DNA from: a virus | Virus record (IMG/VR): IMGVR_UViG_3300025890_000038 | Span: 1-52,084 of that record | Strand: one strand, 5' to 3' | DNA length: 52,084 nucleotides | Shown: in pieces, positions 24,951-31,898 of the stretch | Layout: each line of letters opens with the position of its first letter | How positions within the stretch are numbered: the stretch's first letter is position 1 | The notes under the pieces: generated by a model | Database searches by the model: none | What the model was told of the DNA's origin: nothing | What the model saw: only the letters and a program-made list of their open reading frames with translations | Made by a program: the position numbers and the translations under genes

Positions 24951-25190
24951 ATGGCACCTACCAAGTTTATTCCGTACGGTCGACGGCAATACAAAACCAA
25001 AGAACATCCGCTGTACAAGACCTGGCGAAACATTCGATACACGTATCCCTGTGAAAAGATTTGGGATGACTTCAAGCTGTTCTGCGAGACCGTTGGTCAA
25101 CGACCATTCAAGACTGACCTGCGTCGGCCAGACCCTGAGTTGCCGTACGGTCCTGACAACTGGCACTGGAAGAAAAGGGTAGGCTGCTGA
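24951..25190 (+). CDS. HNH-associated small DNA-binding protein
   Basis: 79 residues, with CAGGAGA 8 bp upstream. EHPLYKTWRNIRYTYPCEKIWDDFKLFCETVG...GPDNWHW follows the conserved pattern seen at the start of many HNH/AP2-type homing-endonuclease-like phage proteins (HPLYKTW, W.dF..F, P.NC.W), but the His-Asn-His catalytic core is absent. It is therefore probably a DNA-binding domain only. It overlaps the next gene (TGATG). Confidence 0.6.
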   Translation: MAPTKFIPYGRRQYKTKEHPLYKTWRNIRYTYPCEKIWDDFKLFCETVGQRPFKTDLRRPDPELPYGPDNWHWKKRVGC

Positions 25191-25798
25191 TGTCTTTCCT
25201 CGACGTTGAAAACTATCCTGAATTCAAACTGCTTCAAGACAATTGCGAGATCCTTTGCATTGGTCTGAAGCAGGCTAAGACATGGCTTGAATGGTACAGC
25301 GACACTTGGGATGCCGAAGGCAACTGTGTCTTCCTGAAGGGAGACTGGACAGTCTCCCCTGTTTACTTCGGCAACACTTCTCCGGAAGAAGTGCTTACGT
25401 TGAAGAGCAATTCTCGATCCGAGTGGACTCACTTGTTCGGACTGCTGCCGGGCATCTATCCAGAGATGCATGCTTTGCTGCGGCAGATTCCTTCAATCAA
25501 CTACGCAGGCTTCAGCAAGCTAGGGCCACGAACACAGTTGGCCACACACCAGCACAAAAATCCTGACTCTCTGATCGCTCACGTCGGCCTGCAGATTCCG
25601 AGGCACTGCAGCCTCACGGTTGGTGACGTCGAGCATGTCTGGAGACGCCAGGGGGAGATAGTCATCTTCGATGACACCCAGCCTCACAGCGCATCGAACT
25701 TCTCGAACGGCGAGAGAATTGTTTTCTATGTTGATTTCAAAAAACCACAGGAAGAAAAAATTTCCCCTTCCCAACCTATTACACAAATGAACAGGTAG
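25190..25798 (+). CDS. 2OG-Fe(II) oxygenase, aspartyl/asparaginyl beta-hydroxylase-like
   Basis: 202 residues. LATHQHKNPDSLIAHVGLQIP, then VGDVEHVWRRQGEIVIFDDTQPHSASNFSNGERIVFYVDF match the AspH fold: the metal-binding His pair (in THQH and QPHSASN) and the arginines of the Rx.H-like and RIV segments that bind 2-oxoglutarate. It could hydroxylate a protein or a nucleotide; its location next to MazG, ThyX and Nmad1 genes favours DNA-precursor modification, but AspH relatives usually act on proteins. An operator-like TAGGGCCACG occurs inside at 25521. Confidence 0.8.
   Translation: MSFLDVENYPEFKLLQDNCEILCIGLKQAKTWLEWYSDTWDAEGNCVFLKGDWTVSPVYFGNTSPEEVLTLKSNSRSEWTHLFGLLPGIYPEMHALLRQIPSINYAGFSKLGPRTQLATHQHKNPDSLIAHVGLQIPRHCSLTVGDVEHVWRRQGEIVIFDDTQPHSASNFSNGERIVFYVDFKKPQEEKISPSQPITQMNR
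25521..25530 (-). promoter_or_regulatory. Intragenic operator-like site
   Basis: TAGGGCCACG inside the oxygenase gene, identical to the intragenic copy at 7176. Confidence 0.35.
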
Positions 25799-25805
25799 TT
25801 TCAGG

Positions 25806-26339
25806 ATGTCACGATTTAAGAATCTCAATGAGTACCAGGCCGATCAGTGGGAATGGACTCAGCGAAACTTCGGAGCTGTCCCAGGGTGGGTACAGGCTCT
25901 CGCGCCGTTGTCCGGAGCTGCAGAAGAGTTCGGTGAACTTGTCACGGCTCGCGGCAAGGAAGACGTCACAGAGCAGCAGGACGCGGTTGCCGACATGGCA
26001 ATCTACCTGACCGACGTCTGCAATCGCATCGAGCTGCCGTTGCTCGACCTGCGGTTCTCTCAGAAGAAGCCTTATCCGCCTGGCAACTTCTGCATCATGA
26101 TGATCAAGTCGTTCGGCAAGTTGAACCACCACATCCTGAAACAAGGCCAATCAATTCGGATGGAAGAGAACCATCCACTGAACGCGAAGATTCGAATGTC
26201 CGAATGCTTCGACCATCTGGAGTTCTACTGCGTCGAGAACTGGCAGATGAGTTTGTTTGACGACGTGGTCTATCCGGTGTGGGAAAAGGTCCGACAGCGG
26301 GACTGGACGAAGGAACGAGCGGAACATGGAACGACTTGA
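25806..26339 (+). CDS. MazG-like nucleotide pyrophosphohydrolase
   Basis: 177 residues. AAEEFGELVTA (residues about 37-47) and DAVADMAIYLTDVCNR (59-74) form the EExxE...ExxD-type metal site of the MazG/dUTPase-like all-alpha NTP pyrophosphatase fold. The second half is an uncharacterised helical extension. It would hydrolyse NTPs, (d)NTPs or alarmones such as ppGpp. It is followed with a 14-bp overlap by a small gene and then thyX. Confidence 0.78.
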   Translation: MSRFKNLNEYQADQWEWTQRNFGAVPGWVQALAPLSGAAEEFGELVTARGKEDVTEQQDAVADMAIYLTDVCNRIELPLLDLRFSQKKPYPPGNFCIMMIKSFGKLNHHILKQGQSIRMEENHPLNAKIRMSECFDHLEFYCVENWQMSLFDDVVYPVWEKVRQRDWTKERAEHGTT

Positions 26340-26529
26340 AGAACTCGAACGATCCATGCTTCGTCAGAAGCCGCCTGTCGAGCTGAGCAAGAAGCAGGAA
26401 CGGCTGCTGGACGTTGCGAAGTCACGATCAAAGAAAGGCGGTTGCGTGGAGCGCCGTCATCCTGCCGTGTTCGACTCGTTGGTTGAACTCGGTCACCTTA
26501 CTGAAGATGGAAAGTACATTGAGCAATGA
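26326..26529 (+). CDS. Small charged protein
   Basis: 67 residues from ATG 26326, inside the end of the MazG-like gene; AAGGAA lies about 11 bp upstream. Highly charged (SKKQERLLDVAKSRSKKGG) with a C-terminal half ERRHPAVFDSLVELGHLTEDGKYIEQ that resembles a small winged-helix-like or hydrolase-tail segment. No function assigned. Its stop overlaps the ThyX start. Confidence 0.6.
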   Translation: MERLEELERSMLRQKPPVELSKKQERLLDVAKSRSKKGGCVERRHPAVFDSLVELGHLTEDGKYIEQ

Positions 26530-27737
26530 TGAATCCAAATGCTGTTGTTGATGACCTTCGCTGGAAGAAGTTCCTTGTGGGCTCTGATGGTTTCGTGTGC
26601 CTGGTCGACGTCATGGGAGACGATGCTGCGGTGACGCAGGCGGCTCGCGTGTCGTATGGAAATGACCTGCGTAAGCTCAATTCCTCTGACTGCGATCAGT
26701 GTGGCGGAGCAGGCTTCACCGAGAAGCAGGGAGAAGACATCGTTCCTTGTACGTCCTGCGAAAAGGAAAAAGAGAAGGCACTCAAAGACGACCGAAACTT
26801 AATCCGCTACCTCATGCGACACCGGCACACCACACCGTTCGAGATGGCTGAAGTCAAGCTGCTCGTTCGTGTGCCGATGGATGCGTGGAGGCAGTGGATC
26901 AGACATCGTACGGCGAACGTCAACGAGTACTCGACGCGGTATCAGCCAGCCATCGATTCGATGGCGGTCACTGATCCTGATGAGTGGCGACTGCAGGCGA
27001 CGAACAACAAGCAGGGGTCTTCGGGGATTCTTGAAGAGTGGCCTGAAGGGTGGGACTGCGAGGCAACTCCAAGTCCCAGCAACTCTCTGCCGGAACATGT
27101 GATTTACTGGTACAGCAATGGAAGGGATGCGGAGCCTGTAATTTGGAGATTCTCAAGTGAGGATTTTCCAGGGTATCAAGGCACTCTGACACCGGGAATG
27201 TTTCTGTCCTGGTGGGAAGAGAAGAACCAGTCGTCGATGCAGTACGACTACAACGTCCGACTTGAACTCGGAGTCGCTCGGGAAGTCGCCCGCAAAGACC
27301 TGCCTCTGTCGACGTACACCGAGGCGTACTGGAAGTGCGACTTGCACAACATCCTGCACTTCCTGGGCCTCCGCATGGACTCTCATGCCCAGAAAGAGAT
27401 TCGTGACTACGCTTCGATCATCGGTGAGCGGATCATCGCACCGTTGTTCCCTGAAGTGTGGGCAGCGTTCTCTGATTATCGGCTCGACGGCATGTTCTTG
27501 ACGGGGGTCGACAAGCGAGCGATGCGGGAAGTCGTAGAGTTCTGGTGTGGGGAGAAGCCAACCAGAAGTGAAGCCGCTAAGCACTTTGTCAAAATCACCA
27601 CGGAAGGTGCGGTGCTTGATGAAAATGGTCCTGTCAAATGCCACGGAGGAATTCCTTCCGATTGGAACAACGAAAGATGCCGTGAACGTGACGAGTTCCT
27701 TGGAAAGATGCAGGCTCTTGGACTCATCGTCGATTAG
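26529..27737 (+). CDS. thyX: FAD-dependent thymidylate synthase with insertions
   Basis: 402 residues, against about 220-250 for most ThyX. ATG 26529 is used because it forms the TGATG overlap typical here; an ATG one codon earlier is also possible. QAARVSYGND, RHRHTTPFEMAEVKLLVRVP and the diagnostic RHRTANVNEYSTRY motif identify it; CDLHNILHFLGLRMDSHAQKEIRDYA is the C-terminal dUMP/FAD-binding part. Two insertions are obvious: a zinc-knuckle (CDQCGGAGF...CTSC, residues about 56-80) and about 65 residues before MQYDYNVRLELGVARE. Methylates dUMP to dTMP using FAD and folate. The zinc insert may bind DNA or partners. Confidence 0.9.
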   Translation: MNPNAVVDDLRWKKFLVGSDGFVCLVDVMGDDAAVTQAARVSYGNDLRKLNSSDCDQCGGAGFTEKQGEDIVPCTSCEKEKEKALKDDRNLIRYLMRHRHTTPFEMAEVKLLVRVPMDAWRQWIRHRTANVNEYSTRYQPAIDSMAVTDPDEWRLQATNNKQGSSGILEEWPEGWDCEATPSPSNSLPEHVIYWYSNGRDAEPVIWRFSSEDFPGYQGTLTPGMFLSWWEEKNQSSMQYDYNVRLELGVAREVARKDLPLSTYTEAYWKCDLHNILHFLGLRMDSHAQKEIRDYASIIGERIIAPLFPEVWAAFSDYRLDGMFLTGVDKRAMREVVEFWCGEKPTRSEAAKHFVKITTEGAVLDENGPVKCHGGIPSDWNNERCRERDEFLGKMQALGLIVD

Positions 27738-27740
27738 CAG

Positions 27741-27770
27741 TTGTTTTCTGGCCCTTTGCAGTGGTATGGT
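27741..27770 (+). promoter_or_regulatory. Promoter with operator variant
   Basis: TTGTTT, 18-bp spacer with TCTGGCCCTT (27747-27756), TATGGT. The leader contains CTATGGT and ACCATAG as an inverted repeat. Confidence 0.6.
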
Positions 27771-27800
27771 CCTATGGTACTCAAACCATAGGAGCCTACC

Positions 27801-28133
27801 ATGGCCAAAAAGAAAGTAGCCTCTAAAAAGGCACGACCGATTTCGAAGAAAAAACGACAGCCTCTGAAGAAGAAAACGGCGGCTGCCCAGAAAGCTGATA
27901 AGCGGCTGAGTCGTCGGATGCGTTCTGGTCTCCACCGTTACGATCAAACGCTGTCGAAGGAACTGCACGACGAGCTGAAGATTCTGGCGTCACAGTCAGA
28001 CATGGACTTCAGAGTGTTCGTCGAGAAGTGTTTGCGAAACTCTCCGGAGGTCAAGAAGCACCTGAAGGAGAACGACCTTGTCCTGCCGGATCGACCTGCA
28101 AGAGGCAATCCGGCCACGATCAAAAAGAAGTAG
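27801..28133 (+). CDS. Histone-like basic protein with possible ribbon-helix-helix domain
   Basis: 110 residues, with AGGAG 9 bp before the ATG. Residues 1-40 are almost only Lys, Arg, Ala and Ser, like bacterial H1-type tails. Residues 43-85 (LHRYDQTLSKELHDELKILASQSDMDFRVFVEKCLRNS) fit the strand-helix-helix pattern of ribbon-helix-helix repressors. It could compact DNA or act as a repressor with non-specific tail; it is a second candidate for binding the common operator. Confidence 0.65.
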   Translation: MAKKKVASKKARPISKKKRQPLKKKTAAAQKADKRLSRRMRSGLHRYDQTLSKELHDELKILASQSDMDFRVFVEKCLRNSPEVKKHLKENDLVLPDRPARGNPATIKKK

Positions 28134-28136
28134 CTT

Positions 28137-28631
28137 ATGTCGGATGCTAAGACTGTCGAAGAGAATCTAAAGCTTATCACGGATGCCCTGGCGGGCAGCA
28201 ATCAGGACCAGCGAGAGATCGCTTTTCTTGGACTGCAGACGATCGCCATCATGGTGAAGAAGAATCAGGACTACGGCTCCAGTGTGTTTAACATCGGAGC
28301 CCTTTCTCCTGACATCACTCCCGAACAGGGAATCCGTGTTCGACTGGGCGACAAGTTGTCGCGCATCAATAACCTGGTCGCTCAGCCTGATGCTCAGCGA
28401 GTCAGTGAGTCCATCACAGACACAGGTCACGACGCCTCAGCCTACCTGCTGCTTTGGGTTATTTCCCGAATGCGAGCAGGTAAGGTTGAGGTGTGTGGTC
28501 AGACTCCAATCTGTCTGGAGATGAACTCGAACGAGCCCAAGGTGAATTGGGACGCCCTGATTCAGTCCAAGCATTTGACTGACGATGAAGAAGCGGAATA
28601 CATCGAAGGAGATAAGAAGCGTGTCCGTTAA
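28137..28631 (+). CDS. Nmad1 (DUF1599)-like nucleotide-modification-associated protein
   Basis: 164 residues. KKNQDYGSSVFN (residues 40-51), GIRVRLGDKLSRINNLV (66-82) and SESITDTGHDASAYLLLW (91-108) match the DUF1599 family, now called nucleotide modification associated domain 1, common in phages with modified DNA. The exact reaction is not settled for the family. The start ATG is 4 bp after the previous stop with only a weak ribosome binding site; translation may be coupled. Confidence 0.75.
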   Translation: MSDAKTVEENLKLITDALAGSNQDQREIAFLGLQTIAIMVKKNQDYGSSVFNIGALSPDITPEQGIRVRLGDKLSRINNLVAQPDAQRVSESITDTGHDASAYLLLWVISRMRAGKVEVCGQTPICLEMNSNEPKVNWDALIQSKHLTDDEEAEYIEGDKKRVR

Positions 28632-29124
28632 CAAGCCTCTGGTAACCTTAGGCATGAAGCGAACAACGAAGCAGCCGCCGGGCTCTGGTCTTTGCCTGGC
28701 GGCTGCTGTCGCTACCTTGCTCGGTGAGAATCGTGCAGCGTTCAACGCATGGTCTTTGTCAGGCTACATCAAAAAAATGCCGGACGACCTTTCACCTGAT
28801 TTGAAAGGCGATCGTCGTTATATGGAATGGTCCGACGCAACCATCGTGTTGGCGCTGAGAGGTCTGCGACTTGGCAGTTGGTGGAACAGCGGTGACGATC
28901 TGGAAGTCAAGTTCGACGCCGTTGCCGACTACTCCGTCAGACATCAACTCGACGAGTCTCCTGCACTGGTCACCGTTCGAGGTGACGACGACTCTCCGGA
29001 CACACATGCTGTTGTCTATGACAACGAGCTGCAGATGATCCGTGACCCTTCCTCGACTGTCGAAGACCTGTGTCCGTTGTCGGACTACTTCGTGGTCGAC
29101 TGGTTCCCTGTAGACAGGTTCTAA
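28621..29124 (+). CDS. C39/papain-like cysteine peptidase-fold protein
   Basis: 167 residues. GTG 28621 is chosen over ATG 28585 because GAAGGAG lies 9 bp upstream. GSGLCLAAAVATLLGE supplies the N-terminal helix with the nucleophile Cys, DTHAVVYDNELQMIRDPSS supplies His and Asp in the C39-like arrangement. It lacks a signal peptide. Phage peptidases of this fold may process host or phage proteins or act as defence/anti-defence; the catalytic triad is only inferred from spacing. Confidence 0.6.
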   Translation: MSVNKPLVTLGMKRTTKQPPGSGLCLAAAVATLLGENRAAFNAWSLSGYIKKMPDDLSPDLKGDRRYMEWSDATIVLALRGLRLGSWWNSGDDLEVKFDAVADYSVRHQLDESPALVTVRGDDDSPDTHAVVYDNELQMIRDPSSTVEDLCPLSDYFVVDWFPVDRF

Positions 29125-29126
29125 AA

Positions 29127-29390
29127 ATGGCTGAGCCGATCGTCGGGAAGACAGTGGAAATCTCCGCATGCTTCATCCTCGTGTCGCTGTGCATGACGCT
29201 GTGTAAAATCCACGGCTACATAGATTTTCCAGAGTGGATGATCTGGAGTGTCTTTGGAATCGTCGCACTCTTCTGGGCAGCCGCAATTGTTCTGGCATTC
29301 ATTGCAGGAGTGGTCTGCATCATCATGCGGGAAATTCAAAAAAATTCCCGCCAAGACAATCTGAACAAAGGTACAGAAGAAGACTGGTAG
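29127..29390 (+). CDS. Small two-helix membrane protein, possible holin
   Basis: 87 residues. Two hydrophobic segments (EISACFILVSLCMTL, residues 11-25, and IWSVFGIVALFWAAAIVLAFIAGVV, 39-63) followed by a charged cytoplasmic-type tail (REIQKNSRQDN). Size and topology would suit a class II holin, but no endolysin lies nearby, so an inner-membrane exclusion protein is equally likely. No clear ribosome binding site; it starts 2 bp after the previous stop. Confidence 0.6.
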   Translation: MAEPIVGKTVEISACFILVSLCMTLCKIHGYIDFPEWMIWSVFGIVALFWAAAIVLAFIAGVVCIIMREIQKNSRQDNLNKGTEEDW

Positions 29391-29410
29391 ACTCAGACGT
29401 CGTTTCTCGG

Positions 29411-29527
29411 TGAGCCGTGTTGAGCGGATTTAGCATTTGGTCTGCTCATTAAGTGCCGTGCCTGGCCCTGACCTACGGGGATATATCGCTCGTTACGCTG
29501 CATGCGAGTAGGGCGAACCACGGAGCA
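29411..29527 (+). ncRNA. Possible structured RNA
   Basis: In a 350-bp gene-free stretch (29391-29744). CCGTG near 29415 can pair with CACGG near 29519, and GAGCGGA (29422-29428) with TCTGCTC (29441-29447). Weak evidence compared with the RNA at 29935. Downstream of it lie a GAAAACTTTTC palindrome and an operator pair. Confidence 0.25.
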
Positions 29528-29551
29528 GCAATTTTGGAAAACTTTTCAGAA

Positions 29552-29580
29552 TAGGGCCAGATGGGTTGCATCTGGCCCTA
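29552..29580 (+). promoter_or_regulatory. Perfect inverted pair of operators
   Basis: TAGGGCCAGATG and CATCTGGCCCTA separated by GGTTG: a 12-bp perfect inverted repeat with a full-consensus operator in each arm. It is preceded by GAAAACTTTTC. The second half lies in the spacer of a possible promoter (TTGCAT 29566, TACGAT 29588, spacing 16) for the gene at 29745. As RNA the repeat would also form a strong hairpin. Confidence 0.7.
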
Positions 29581-29744
29581 TGCTTTGTACGATACCATTA
29601 TTGAAGACGTCACAACAAACATCAACACGAAAGCGGTGACCATCATGATTGGCTGAAAGGGGCAGGCGAAAAGCCAGCAAAGATTCCTAAGACCCCTCGG
29701 ATGTGACTTTTCTTTTTCGCGGCAACTAACCCAAGGGAGATGTG

Positions 29745-29933
29745 ATGAAGAACGCGACCTGTCCTGACTGCGGAAAGCATCACCAGATCGACCAGAAGAC
29801 TTTCGACCAGTTTGGTGTGGACTGCTACTGCCTGCCGTGTGTCGACTGGGCACATGTCAAATTCATGCAGAACAACAAAGCAGGAATCAAGACCTGCGTC
29901 AAAGGCTGCCGATGCGGTTTCGGTGGCAAGTGA
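29745..29933 (+). CDS. Small cysteine-rich zinc-binding protein
   Basis: 62 residues. ATG 29745 follows AAGGGAG. Cysteines occur as CPDCG (residues 6-10), CYCLPC (about 27-32) and C...CRCG near the C-terminus: enough for two zinc sites. The long leader (29600-29744) has no other gene. Its stop codon directly precedes the 21-bp helix of the RNA at 29935. Confidence 0.65.
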   Translation: MKNATCPDCGKHHQIDQKTFDQFGVDCYCLPCVDWAHVKFMQNNKAGIKTCVKGCRCGFGGK

Positions 29934-29934
29934 A

Positions 29935-30113
29935 GGAAAGGGTGAGCAGGGAACTGGCCGGTTTGGCACCGGACATTCACCCTGGCTGTCGAGAGCTATA
30001 CCGAGTCGTACGCAAGGTGGTTCTCTACTTCGTGAGATATCCTCGAAGTAAACCGGCAGCAAAGAGTTCGGCAAACCTGGTTCGAAACCAGGAGTTCCCT
30101 GCTCGCCCTTTCC
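29935..30113 (+). ncRNA. Large structured RNA closed by a 21-bp helix with tRNA-like T arm
   Basis: Positions 29935-29955 pair with 30093-30113 over 21 bp (20 Watson-Crick and one G-T). The inner 7 bp (GGGAACT/AGTTCCC) sit directly next to CCTGG-TTCGAAA-CCAGG (30076-30092), a perfect T arm, exactly as an acceptor stem does in tRNA. A D-arm-like hairpin CCGG-TTTGGCA-CCGG follows the 5' strand (29958-29972). Where an anticodon arm would be there are about 100 nt with a 7-bp hairpin TACTTCG/CGAAGTA (30027-30051). It starts 1 bp after a stop codon. It may be a tmRNA- or tRNA-derived RNA, or a processing element for the downstream mRNA. Confidence 0.7.
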
Positions 30114-30151
30114 GATTTTCAGCCCATTCAACTAACCCAGGAGTCACTACG

Positions 30152-30610
30152 ATGCCCCGAGTCACCTACGTTAAAAAAGCCCGCAAAGACAATCCTGTCG
30201 CCAAAAAAGGCGAGCCGTACTACTGGTGGCAATTTGCCTACAGCTCAAAGAGCTACAGCAGGACTCGGCCACGAGCCAGTCAACTGACGCGATCAGAATT
30301 TCTTTCCACGATCTATTCAGTCTGTGAAGAAATCGAAGACGCTGGAGAAGATGATTTCGAAGAGACTGACGATGTGGTCAGTTTCATTGATGACCTGGTG
30401 AGTCAGGTTGAAGAGCTGAAAGACAACTGCGAGTGCAACAAAGACGCAATGCCTGAATCGCTGCAGGACTCTCCTACCGCAGAGCTGCTTGAAGGTCGTG
30501 TTGAAAGCTGCGATGTAATGATCGATCAGCTTGAGTCGGCCAAAGATCAGGACGAGAGTGTTACGACGATGGTGGAAGAGCTGCAGGCAGTCTCTTACGA
30601 CGGAGAATGA
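30152..30610 (+). CDS. Conserved phage hypothetical protein
   Basis: 152 residues from ATG 30152 behind the common leader GGAGTCACTACG. The N-terminus (GEPYYWWQFAYSSKSYSRTRPRASQLTRSEF, residues 20-50) is a pattern I recognise from many uncharacterised phage proteins; the remainder is acidic and coiled-coil-like (EEIEDAGEDDFEET). Basic head plus acidic tail may indicate nucleic-acid mimicry or binding. Function unknown. Confidence 0.72.
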   Translation: MPRVTYVKKARKDNPVAKKGEPYYWWQFAYSSKSYSRTRPRASQLTRSEFLSTIYSVCEEIEDAGEDDFEETDDVVSFIDDLVSQVEELKDNCECNKDAMPESLQDSPTAELLEGRVESCDVMIDQLESAKDQDESVTTMVEELQAVSYDGE

Positions 30611-30612
30611 AA

Positions 30613-30888
30613 ATGGGACGTCCACGGAAGCCCGCCTCTGAAATTGCTGACTCGTTCTTACTTCGAAAAGAACTTGGACCTTCGGTCGGCATGGCTCTGC
30701 ATAAGGGCAAGAAAGTTTACTACGCCTACGGCGGATGGCAGGCGGAGCGAGTCATTCTAATGAATGACGAAATTGAGTGGCGACTGTTCTGGAAAGGTCA
30801 CCATGTTGTGCAGCGACTCGGCGAGATGACGCCTGAAGAGATGCGCGACTGGCTGATCACTGAAATTGATGAACTTTTTGATGAGTGA
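30613..30888 (+). CDS. Hypothetical protein with AT-hook-like start
   Basis: 91 residues. ATG 30613 has GGAG 8 bp upstream; ATG 30607, overlapping the previous stop, is the alternative. The protein begins MGRPRKPA, an AT-hook-type GRP core, then a beta-rich domain (GKKVYYAYGGWQAERVILMNDEIEWRLFWKGHH) and an acidic helix. Function unknown, minor-groove DNA binding is possible. Confidence 0.6.
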   Translation: MGRPRKPASEIADSFLLRKELGPSVGMALHKGKKVYYAYGGWQAERVILMNDEIEWRLFWKGHHVVQRLGEMTPEEMRDWLITEIDELFDE

Positions 30889-30897
30889 GGTGTGCAG

Positions 30898-31161
30898 ATG
30901 CTGTTATCTGAAGACGAGCTGTTGAACTTGAAACGTAGCATCCTGAAGAGCATGGCAGAACATGCTCCATTGGAGTGCAGTGAAGACGCGATCGTGAAGG
31001 CTGCGTTGGTGGCGTACGAGCATATTCTCGAAGGCTTGCAGACTGCTCTCAGCAGTGGAAAGTTTGCGGATGAAGTTTGTCCGACCTGCGGTGAGAGCGG
31101 AGCCGTGACTGACGGCGAGCTTCTAACCTGCCTGTCGTGTGATAAAAGGTGGAAGCCATGA
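30898..31161 (+). CDS. Small protein with C-terminal zinc ribbon
   Basis: 87 residues. Helical first 55 residues, then CPTCGESGAVTDGELLTCLSC, a canonical four-Cys zinc ribbon. GAGG lies about 10 bp before ATG 30898. The stop overlaps the next start. Function unknown. Confidence 0.65.
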   Translation: MLLSEDELLNLKRSILKSMAEHAPLECSEDAIVKAALVAYEHILEGLQTALSSGKFADEVCPTCGESGAVTDGELLTCLSCDKRWKP

Positions 31162-31421
31162 TCAGCTTACGAATTCAAGTCAAAGACACCAAAGACCCAG
31201 ACGGCAGCCTCTGCAGTGAGGTCGACGTAACTTTCTCCGACCCAACCGGGGAAACGGGGCACTCTCTGGGCGGTCTGATTGGCTACGCAATCATTGCGGC
31301 AGAGCCGTGCCTGCTGTCTGCCCAAGAGACACTTGAGGGGGTCAAGGACGTTCTCACGGAGCATGTGGCAGGCATTAAACATTCAAGTTACGAAGAGTTC
31401 ATGAAAGGACTGGAGTCTTGA
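31158..31421 (+). CDS. Hypothetical protein
   Basis: 87 residues from ATG 31158 (ATGA overlap with the zinc-ribbon gene). Beta-rich N-terminus with DPDGSLCSEVDVTFSDPTG, a Gly-rich GHSLGGLIGYAII helix, then a helical tail. No motif recognised. The last 10 bp form the 5' strand of the closing helix of the RNA at 31412, so gene and RNA overlap. Confidence 0.6.
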   Translation: MISLRIQVKDTKDPDGSLCSEVDVTFSDPTGETGHSLGGLIGYAIIAAEPCLLSAQETLEGVKDVLTEHVAGIKHSSYEEFMKGLES

Positions 31422-31630
31422 GAGTGCCGTAGTTTAACCAGGGGTGTGACCCTGGCTCGTGGCGAGATCGTTCTGCAGGTCGCGAACTGTACGACGAGTG
31501 CTGGTGGCGACGGTCATCAGAGTTGCATACGCGAGATAAAACAGCCGGTGAACAGCCGGAAGATTCCCCAGCGAAGACCGTCGAAGTCGTTTAGGCTGTC
31601 GGTAACCTGGGGCGGTTCTCTCAGGACTCC
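31412..31630 (+). ncRNA. Second large structured RNA between genes
   Basis: 31412-31429 pairs with 31613-31630: 13 contiguous pairs with one G-T, then CCG/CGG after a short mismatch. Inside are CCAGGG/CCCTGG (loop GTGTGA), CCGG-TGAACAG-CCGG and a distant GACGGTC/GACCGTC helix whose arrangement with GCTGG/CCAGC suggests a pseudoknot. The 215 bp between flanking genes carry no credible open frame. Unlike the RNA at 29935 it has no T arm. Confidence 0.5.
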
Positions 31631-31643
31631 TTAAGGAAAGAAG

Positions 31644-31898
31644 ATGGCACAGGGACCAACAGTCGACATTCCTGATCTGATCGAACTGACCTTCGACGGA
31701 CTGTTCGTCGATAAGCGAGCACCTGTGCTCGACCTGAATCCAGCGGAAGCATGCCAAGGCTACCTGGGCTTTTGCGGCGGCTGCAACACCTGCCAGTTCA
31801 TGCAGGCAAGTCATGCAGGCTACCAGTCTGCAGAACTTGGACTACTGACAATTCAATTCAACTCGTGGGAGATAAGCTGTGAAGAAGTTAAAGCTTAA
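31644..31898 (+). CDS. Cysteine-rich small protein
   Basis: 84 residues with AAGGAAAG before the ATG. CQGYLGFCGGCNTCQF (residues about 37-52) holds four cysteines suitable for a zinc or iron-sulphur site. It overlaps the next gene by 20 bp. No family recognised. Confidence 0.6.
   Translation: MAQGPTVDIPDLIELTFDGLFVDKRAPVLDLNPAEACQGYLGFCGGCNTCQFMQASHAGYQSAELGLLTIQFNSWEISCEEVKA

Noticed and set aside
29127-29390. Firm assignment as holin
   Set aside because: Topology fits but no endolysin or spanin is adjacent, so only a membrane protein is called.
31434-31814. Frames on both strands over the RNA at 31412
   Set aside because: Neither has a ribosome binding site and the - strand frame overlaps a well-supported + strand gene.
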